NCBI GenBank assembly: GCA_963457665.1
Contig: OY735206.1
Location: 25,800,210-25,864,209, forward strand
Reading direction: 5' to 3'
Length of the DNA stretch: 64,000 bases
From: Thysanoteuthis rhombus
Lineage: Eukaryota; Mollusca; Cephalopoda; Oegopsida; Thysanoteuthidae
The notes under the pieces are model-generated. The model made no database searches, was not told the origin of the DNA, and worked only from the letters and a program-made list of their open reading frames with translations. This document shows, one piece after another, positions 54,738 through 64,000 of this stretch. The translations under genes and the position numbers were made by a program. Every line of letters begins with the position of its first letter. Position 1 is the first letter of the stretch.

Positions 54738-55480
54738 ATTTCATCATCATCGTCATCATCATCATCATCATCATTATCATCATCATCAGCATCATCATCA
54801 TCATCAAATATGAGTCGGACAGAGGCCTTTCCTATCGTCCAACTTGACGAACGCGATCGTGCTAATATCCACCATTTGTTTTTGTTTTTTATTCCTCTCT
54901 TCCCATAGACATTACATGTCCCAAATGTTTCCATCCTTTCTCGGTGACTAGCCCATCTCCTTTTTCGTTACTTGTACATTCGCATAAAACCAATCCCTCT
55001 GATACTCTCTCTGATCCACGTTAATTTTTTTCTATCGCATATAATCATCCATTTCTCTTTCCATAGTTCTCTGCGCAGTTCCTAAATTAATTTCGGTGAT
55101 TTCCATATCACACATCAGTAAGTTATAGCTGATACACTTCCGTAGTATACTTTATGCTTTGGACACGTTGGCAAGTTGTTGGTGAATATTTCTCTATTTA
55201 TACCAAAGGTTTTCCATCCAAACATTAAGCGTCCCTTTATTTCGTCTCCATTGTATTTCTCTAACTTCATTTCCTGTCCAAGGTAAACATACCAGTTAGA
55301 TTCTTCTAGAACCTCGCACTCTACTCTAAATAACCTGTATAGCAATGTATTGTTTCTGCACTGCATTTCCATTGGACGACCGAGATACCTCCGGGTAGAT
55401 AATATATGCTCACATGTCCAACTTATTTCCAAACTCAAACTGATCATTATGTGCCATCTGTTTCTCATCTTGGTTCATTT
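54738..55480 (-). mobile_element. RTE-type LINE, 3' part, divergent copy
   Basis: The plus text starts with (CAT)n at 54743-54806, then 'AGAGGCCTTTCCTATCG'. The minus frame 55115-55468 contains WYVYLGQEMKLEKYNGDEIK, LMFGWKTFGINREIF and PKHKVYYGSVSAITY. These match the RTE blocks YIYLGQ, 'RITLGWQAFGR' and 'KVYNQCVLPVLTYG'. Further on, TAQRTMEREMDDYMR is readable (about 55030-55080). It is closer to generic RTE than to the 51645 copy, so it may be a different subfamily. It is 5'-truncated before motif E and interrupted by stops. Confidence 0.75.
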
Positions 55481-55715
55481 CTTGAACACAACGTTTCAGC
55501 CGTTGTACCCTACAGCCGTACTTAGGTGATGAATGGGTGTGTTCAATAGATCAACCGAGCTTTTTGCAAGTCTGAGCAAAAGTTTATATGATGAACCCTC
55601 ATCTAAAAAGATTGAGGCAAAAATTATCAGTCTTCATAGTCTTTATTTGCTTTCTTTTCTTGATTCACAAGAAAACAGTATGGCTACAATACCTTGTTTT
55701 TGATTAAATCTAATG
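55481..55715. other. Short spacer between two LINE copies
   Basis: No gene or recognised repeat seen. Confidence 0.45.
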
Positions 55716-57292
55716 TATTCATGACAGAGACAGAATTGTCGAACACGCCCAAGAATTTTTTTAGGAATTCTTCAATTCAAAACAAGGACAGCGAGAAAAC
55801 GACCAGAATCAAAAAGATACTGACAATCTATTGGAGGACTTTCCAAAGTTCTATCATAAGAAATGAAGCAAGCCATTAAACAAACAAAGAAGGAGAATTT
55901 CCTGGACCAGGTAATATCACAATCGATCTACTCAAAAAAGCGGATGAGAGCGTCAACAGAAAGCTGTCTATTCTATTCAACTTGTGTCTAAAACAGAGTA
56001 AAGTCCCAAAAGACTGGAACACAGCAATCATAATGCTTCTACATTGAGAAGGAAACCCGAAAGACCTCAACAACTACAGACCCCTTAGCCTACTCGACGG
56101 CACATACAAACTTATCACAAAAATCATCACCAACCAGATTACTAAAACCCTTGATGAATACCAACCACGAGAATAAGCTGGATTTAAGAGAAGTTACTCG
56201 ACCATAGACCATGTTCATTCAATGAATCAACTGAAAGGAAAAGCAGCAGATTAAAGCATGCCACTTGCCATAGTATTTAGAGATTTCAAGAAGGCATTCG
56301 ACTCTGTAGAAATTCCCATAATCATTTAGGCCATCACCCTACAAGGTGTAGACCCTGTATACGTCAAAGTTGGAAAACATATACACAATTACAGCAACTC
56401 CTTCATCAGGCTACATAAGGACTCTGAACCCAACCAGGTCTAAAGAAGAGTAAGGCAAGGTGATACCAGCTCGCTAAAACTCTTTACAGCCAACCTCAAG
56501 ATAATCTTCTGAAACCTTGACGGGGAGAACAGAGGAATAAAGATAGACGGCGAATATATGAACAACCTCAGATTTGCTGATGACATAATCCTTTCGGCAA
56601 AAATCCTACACGACCTCCAACTAATGCTAGATGATCTAACGAAGAAAGCAAAAAAGTCAGCCTGTACATGAACTTCAGGAAATCAAAATTATGTGCAGCA
56701 ATCTCATTTAGAATAAAAACATAACTGCCAAGATTGAAGATGATAACAAATCCCCATGAAGTCCACGAAAGATGAGGAAATAAAGCTAAGAATCACACTA
56801 GGATGACAAGCCATCGGATGGCAAGTTTAACTTCCAAACAAGCTGAAACATGGAACCTAACCAAGAGACAGACCTACAAACTGAAGAGTATGCAACGTTC
56901 ACGTGAGAGAAGCATCCTCAACCTTACATGGAGAGATCACAATATATCACAGTATGTCAGGAAGAAAACAAGTGTCTGGGAGATCATTGAAACTATTAAA
57001 AAACTTAAGTGATAAAGGGCCGGCCATGTTGGTAGAATGACAGCTGATGGCCATCGCAATTCACAAGATGGAACCCTAGAGATCACATGCGAAACTGAAG
57101 CCAGCAGAATACAAAATGGAGTGATGAACTAGACAAATTAGAAGAATACTGGCTATGCTACGCCCATGATAGGGAATTTTGGCGAATCCTAGGAAAGGTC
57201 CATGTCCAACGACAGTCGTTAAAAGATTGATGACGATGATGTTGATGATGATGATGATGTTGTTGATGATGATGATGATGATGATGATTGAA
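55716..57292 (+). mobile_element. RTE-type LINE, second long copy
   Basis: The copy begins at 'GACAGAGACAGAATTGTCGA' (55722), equivalent to about 51937 of the neighbouring copy. It runs through GPDNITID-, YRPLSLL-, DFKKAFDSVE- (about 56284-56313), 'RQGDTSS'- and 'RFADDI'-encoding blocks (about 56571-56590), all broken by many stops and indels. The frame 56803-57012 keeps KLKSMQRSRERSILNLTWRDHN, matching the 'QRAMERAMLGITLRDR' region. It ends at 'GTCCATGTCCAACGACAGTC' (57198) and a GAT-rich tail at 57229-57290. It is more decayed than the 51645 copy although closely related in layout. Confidence 0.9.
57229..57290. repeat. (GAT)n triplet tail
   Basis: About 20 triplets of GAT with a few GTT variants, forming the 3' tail of the LINE copy ending here. 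Confidence 0.9.
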
Positions 57293-59462
57293 CGAAGCTG
57301 TTTTCTTCAAGATACGTTCAGATTGACACATTGGTTACTAGATTGCTCCTCTGTCCCCTGGTACTATTTAAATTAAAATTCAAAGCTTTGATCATCAATT
57401 CGCCCTTGAGGTTCGTATACTCTCTTTATTCATCGATCTTCCGAAAAAAACGATCCATGTCTCCGTACCAAATCTCAAAACATTCTCTTTCGGATTTCTT
57501 TTGCTTTGATTGACTTAGATTTTTCGTTGTATAAACTCTCACTAAAACCCCATGAATCTCTCACAAACGCTCCGCATGAAAAGCTGTTATTGATGCCAAA
57601 CAATGCCGGATTACCAATTTAGAAAAAGTAGCACATGCATTTTCAAGGTTGGATGCTGGATGTTTGGATGTGATCAATTCCAATATAATGATTCTACATT
57701 TGCTCTAATACTATTGCACTATACTGCACTCGTATGTTTATTGTATATACTGCACTCACTCTATTACTATTGCACCATATAGCATTTGTTCTTATACAAT
57801 AGCATTCTACTACCTTCAATCCTTATGAATGACCACGTGTTCAAGTTTAGCATTTTAGCTAATTTTGACCTTTATTTCAGCTCATTATTCGAGAACAGTA
57901 ATCAATTTGGATGTGGTACATATTTGATTCGAATACAAATGTAAATACTTGAGTATATAAAGCTATAGCCATTCCTCAAAAATGAAAACGGAAACTGATT
58001 AATGTCAGACATTTGCCGGACGGCAAATGAAAAGAATGATAAATACAAATGAAGGACGTGTGATTTTGTAACTAATTTATACCTAATGTTAGATTATGGT
58101 ATAATTAGAAACACGACGCAAATGAAAGTATATTTGCGTTGTAAGAGAATTAATTCCTAAATTAACTAAAAGCACGTTTTTTCATTGTCCTAAGAGTGTC
58201 AATATGCAATCTGATCCGTATATTCTCTGTACCAATGTTTTTGGCTGGACCTAACATAGGCCCATAGACTTGATATGTTATTATTTATGTGTAACATATG
58301 CTACAGTCTAATCTTGGCCTGGTTGCAAGTTGGCTATCAAAAATTGCTTCTCAATTACTCTGAACATGCTTCCATTTTTAGCAGTTTCCTCGTTACCAAG
58401 GTCAGGAAATTGTTTAATTACCAACGATATCGTTTTCAGAGGTGTGGTCCTGAATTTCATACTGCCGAGAGCACGAAAGCTCTGTGAATGCATTTGCAAC
58501 AAAATCGCTCACAAAAGACAGCTTCTATTATGCATTATAACTGTTAAAGTCTCTGCAGAATCGTTTGTTACCTCCAAAATACTACTGGAACACAGGAGTG
58601 CTCTTTTATATAATATATTTAATAATGCTAAAATAACTGAGGGACTTAAAAAATGATTAGTTATTAAATGAAAAATTCATGTACAGTGTCTGAAATAATT
58701 GCACATTGAGCATTTTTTTGCTGCATTTTGGGACATGGCTTCTAAAATAGTGGTTAGATAAATGCGTATATTTTTTTTTCAAATTTGAGAGTGACTCCAA
58801 TAACCGAAAAATTGAAAAATCACATCTAAATTGAGAACCCTGGTTTGGAAATTAGAAGATAAATATAAAAGAAGATATCATCGTACTAATCTTTCAAGTA
58901 GGAGGGCGACTAACAACCTACAAAATCAGCATTCAAAATCTATGTCTTCTTATCTGGTCTCAAAATAGGCTACAAATAAAACATTATAAAGAAGTGTCTG
59001 TGCCTCGTGGTGCATAGGTTATCAAGAATCGCAGATATCTGTTTCAACCTGTCGCACTTCAAAGAAAAAAGAAAAATCAGTAATAAATGGGCAGTTTGTC
59101 TCTCACTGACTCAACACCACTTCGCCAACGTAACTACCACTGTTAATATCACATTAATTAAAAATTGGAATATTGCCAAATATTCTTTATCAGTTCAAGA
59201 TACTTTGGACAACTGCTGGGTGAATAATACATCAGACGGTTGTCAGGAAATTGTCACCTGCTTTTGTTGTTCTTGAGGATCGCCGGCTGCAATTTAAGCA
59301 TAAAAGATACGATTAAATATTAATGGAAATGCAATGTCCCCATTAAATAACACTTGATGCTTTGAAAGATAAGCAGAGTGGGCGCTTCTCCTTCAGTTCA
59401 TCAACTTCAGGGGCTGATATATTTTGTTTGAGTCTCTGCCTATCCGTGTATCTATCCGTCTA

Positions 59463-59463
<1 letters not shown>
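57293..59463. other. Unassigned sequence
   Basis: Short palindromes occur: CATTTGCCG/CGGCAAATG near 58008-58027 and ACGCAAAT/ATTTGCGT near 58116-58139. No gene or longer repeat recognised. Confidence 0.45.
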
Positions 59464-59539
<76 letters not shown>

Positions 59540-59540
59540 T
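59464..59540. repeat. (TC)n(TA)n microsatellite
   Basis: A long (TC)n tract with one TTTC interruption passes into about 11 TA units. Confidence 0.95.
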
Positions 59541-59735
59541 TTGTTTCTTGAGACGTATCTATATCCAAGAACGGTTTAGGCAGCTGATATAAGTGATTCT
59601 ATCATTTAAGCGTCGGTTATCTCTCCTTACATTTCAGAGGAAAAAGTTTTCAACACTATCTTTATTGTTTTTTATTAGTCAAAGTGCAAATTGAAATAAA
59701 GGTAGAATCTATCCGTCAATCAATATATCTATCCT

Positions 59736-59739
<4 letters not shown>

Positions 59740-59800
<61 letters not shown>

Positions 59801-59816
59801 ATCAATATAGGTATAC

Positions 59817-59853
<37 letters not shown>

Positions 59854-59876
59854 AATATATATGTGTGTGTGGATGA
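59740..59876. repeat. (TC)n(TA)n(TG)n compound microsatellite
   Basis: (TC)n to about 59751, (TA)n to 59773, then two (TG)n blocks separated by 'TATCAATATAGGTATACATA'. The array leads directly into a LINE fragment. Confidence 0.9.
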
Positions 59877-59877
59877 A

Positions 59878-60291
59878 TGAATCAAAACCTATTTTATATG
59901 ATCGATGCATGATGCCATCTATGACGTATGGGTCCCACACCTGGAATTTTACAAAATTTTGTAAAAACAAACTCAGAATCACACGAAGGGGAAGGCCTGG
60001 GGCAATCTTAGTAATAACTCTTTGTGATAGAAAAAAAATCCATTTGGATCCGAGAGAAACGACAGGAATGGAGAAGAATACGGCACATACTGAAAAAGAA
60101 ACGACATCAGATGGGGCAAAAAACTTATCCTATTGGTGACCACAGGACAGAAAACACGACAAAAAAAGACGGGACACAAGATGAATAGAAAGAATGGAAT
60201 TGTTTACTGGTAAAATATACCTGAGATTACAGGCAATCATGGTCGCCATAGAAAATGATGGGAAAGTTTTTTGTCTAGCTATAGACTCCTG

Positions 60292-60292
<1 letters not shown>
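59878..60292 (+). mobile_element. Divergent RTE-type LINE 3' piece between two microsatellites
   Basis: The plus frame from about 59870 reads DRCMMPSMTYGSHTWNFTK, KNKLRITRRGRPGAILVITL and CDRKKIHLDP. These follow the RTE order 'NQCVLPVLTYGAETWTLTK', 'KLRTTQRKMERAMLGITLRDR'. Downstream a shifted frame gives RTENTTKKDGTQDE, a plausible relic of the 'GR..TRWRDE' block. The usual GAT tail is absent, and the piece runs straight into (TA)n(TG)n at 60293. The residues differ enough from the 51645 copy to suggest another RTE lineage. Confidence 0.6.
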
Positions 60293-60322
<30 letters not shown>

Positions 60323-60380
60323 CGTGTGTGTGTATGTGCGCACGCGTGTGTGTGTGTGTGTGTGTGTATGTGTGTGTGTT
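60293..60380. repeat. (TA)n(TG)n microsatellite
   Basis: Short TA run followed by a long TG array interrupted by TGCGTG and GCGCACGCG. Confidence 0.95.

Positions 60381-62481
<2,101 letters not shown>

Positions 62482-62555
<74 letters not shown>
62482..62555. repeat. (TA)n(GATA)n microsatellite
   Basis: About 21 TA units followed by about 8 tetranucleotide GATA units. Confidence 0.95.
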
Positions 62556-62557
<2 letters not shown>

Positions 62558-62599
62558 TTCTTGTAATATCGGGAGTAGATTTTTCTAACAATTACTAGT

Positions 62600-62718
62600 G
62601 TATACCAGATCCAGTACACCATAAATACAACAGTTCTTGTGCGAATACGGAAGTTAAGCAAGGATTGTGCTTTATCAGTACCTAGATGGGAAACTGCTCG
62701 GGGACAGTCAGTTTCGCC
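62600..62718 (+). pseudogene. 5S rRNA-like sequence (pseudogene or 5S-derived SINE)
   Basis: 5S rRNA is the small RNA of the large ribosomal subunit, transcribed by RNA polymerase III from internal promoter boxes. This segment carries 'CGGAAGTTAAGCAAGG' (62648-62663) where 5S genes have 'CGGAAGCTAAGCAGGG' (box A). It also has 'CAGTACCTAGATGGGAAACT' (62676-62695) where 5S has 'AGTACTTGGATGGGAGACC' (intermediate element and box C). Their distance from each other and from the putative 5' end at 62600 fits the 5S layout to within a few bases. The 5' third and the 3' end ('GGGTGCTGTAGGC' in 5S) are largely lost, so terminal helix pairing is gone. It is not a working 5S gene. Whether it is a lone pseudogene or the head of a SINE3-type element depends on the sequence after 62719. 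Confidence 0.7.
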
Positions 62719-64000
62719 AAAGTATTGCCCGTGTGTACCTAACCCTGTAACAGCATCGATAACGGCATGAGCAAAAAACAACGATTATGCTTCCAATGTA
62801 ACGTATTTTTATCATCTTCCATATCTTTCGCCCTATTTTCTCACGTTTGTTTGCATTGACTCTATCATTTTCCGACTATTTTACTCTGAAACAAAATAAG
62901 ATCAAATCAGTTTACTTATTATTGAGATTTCAAGTTCTCCTTGGAACTCAATCCATCCTGTTTACATTCAGTATTTGATAATCATTTAGTTTTTGATTAG
63001 AAAAGAAACTATATGCAAATACTTTGATCCTTTTATCAGATGAGTCATGCAATACATGTAATAGTAGTAATATAGTTATAAACCAGGCATAGCAAATGTT
63101 ATCTGCTGCAAATGCTGACAGTGAAGAAAGTTTATCTGATTGCTAAGATGAATTCTGTGTTATTTTCTTTCCTCATGTCGTAGGTATAAATAACGTCTAC
63201 GACGAATGCATAAAAAAGTGAATGCATTCAGAAAAATGCAGATGTCAATATGCAAGCTAAAATAACATCAAGAAAGAAGATTCAATGACAAATAACATAT
63301 AATGAAAGATTCAAAATGATGCAAGTTTGACCTTCCTCTTACGATTTTTAAGTTCCAGTTATCTACTCGGCTCATGGATAGAATATATAATGTTTGGTAT
63401 CGATGTAAATTTATTTATATGCAGTTATAGATGCTGGCGATTTTAATGTTAAATGGGTGTGGTCATGTTTAGGCAAGCATCTGTATGTACTTATATAATC
63501 GAAAAGGATGAAGATTAGCAAGGTTGTCTACATTTTGCTACGAACAAAATTGGAATTGGACGAAGATCAGGTCGAGGAGCCCTCTCCATAGAAGAAAATA
63601 ATGGTACGGGCGTAAAAATCAATCGACTTCTAGAATGTTCAGTATCAAAATCTCAACACTAATCGGATAAGAATAAGAAGTCGTCTCTTTCAGACTTTGT
63701 GTCTCGGATGAGGCCATTTTCAAAGGAAAATATCTAAATGCACTTGTTGCTGTAGATAAAAGGATCAAGGGATATCCCACTTATATTATATTCCAGTAAA
63801 ATCTCTTAACTCTAGTAAATTACTTTCGCATTGTACCTGACGGTATTTTCATTTGTGTTTTGATAAATTAATTAGGAAAGAAATGTGTTGTCTGGAAAAT
63901 GTGTCTTTTTAGCGGGGAAGGGGTTTGTTCCTACTTTGTAAAGGAAGATTGAACTTGTGCTTATGCTAGTTTTCTTTTTCTTATACATTTTCTTTCGACT
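62719..64000. other. Unassigned AT-rich sequence
   Basis: No coding or further RNA signal recognised. The first 60 bases after the 5S-like segment could be the body of a SINE, but I see no second copy in this window. Confidence 0.45.

Noticed and set aside
48651-54806. ATC/CAT triplet arrays as a possible CRISPR or satellite
   Set aside because: They have no spacers and sit at the 3' ends of LINE copies, so they are retrotransposon tails.

Overview
This window reads as non-coding, repeat-rich nuclear DNA from an invertebrate animal. It is strongly AT-rich. No open frame is longer than about 210 codons, and the longest coding-like stretch belongs to a broken retrotransposon. There are no bacterial-type gene clusters and no spliced gene that I can recognise. 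The mix of long (TA)n, (TG)n, (GA)n and (CATA)n arrays, RTE-type LINE fragments with GAT/ATC-triplet tails, and dispersed non-coding repeats fits a large mollusc-like genome. A cephalopod is my guess, but nothing in the window proves a taxon.

The dominant recognisable content is one LINE family of the RTE type, present as at least ten decayed copies or pieces. Plus-strand pieces lie at 30126-30355, 34205-34930, 51645-53562 and 55716-57292. Minus-strand pieces lie at 309-760, 6785-6925, 13850-14035, 32226-32665, 38115-38545, 43385-43535, 48649-49012 and 54738-55480. The best copy (51645-53562) keeps most reverse-transcriptase motifs (YRPISLLN, AFIDFKKAFDS, RQGD, FADD, YLGQ) but has at least one frameshift and two in-frame stops. 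A related but divergent RTE end lies at 59878-60292, between two microsatellites. A short stretch near 39330-39455 weakly resembles a LINE RNase H.

RNA-derived sequences are the second theme. A segment at 62600-62718 resembles 5S ribosomal RNA, including the internal promoter boxes, and looks like a 5S pseudogene or 5S-derived SINE. Possible tRNA-derived SINE heads lie at 1455-1560 (plus) and 39626-39830 (minus).

Two further dispersed families appear, both found by eye. Family X (about 4975-5930, 8110-8720, 22820-23175, 28955-29040, 33270-33350, 46775-48170) carries a 'TTAGTCACTCAAT' block followed by 'GGTGATCAATTAAA', and at three loci occurs as diverged direct repeats. Family Y (3277-3615, 23525-24185, 49616-50285, 50305-50655) begins with 'CACTCAGAGAGCGCA...CTCTGCCAAC' and ends in a purine-rich 'ACAGACGGACGGAC' segment.

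Tandem repeats include about twenty long dinucleotide arrays, several triplet arrays that serve as LINE tails, and a degenerate ~24-bp minisatellite at 18193-18432. Two clear inverted repeats stand out: 23-bp perfect arms bracketing a (TA)n tract at 5346-5487, and a 25-bp hairpin at 54112-54167. All remaining intervals show only short chance frames. There is no operon or pathway here; the window records repeat insertion and decay.
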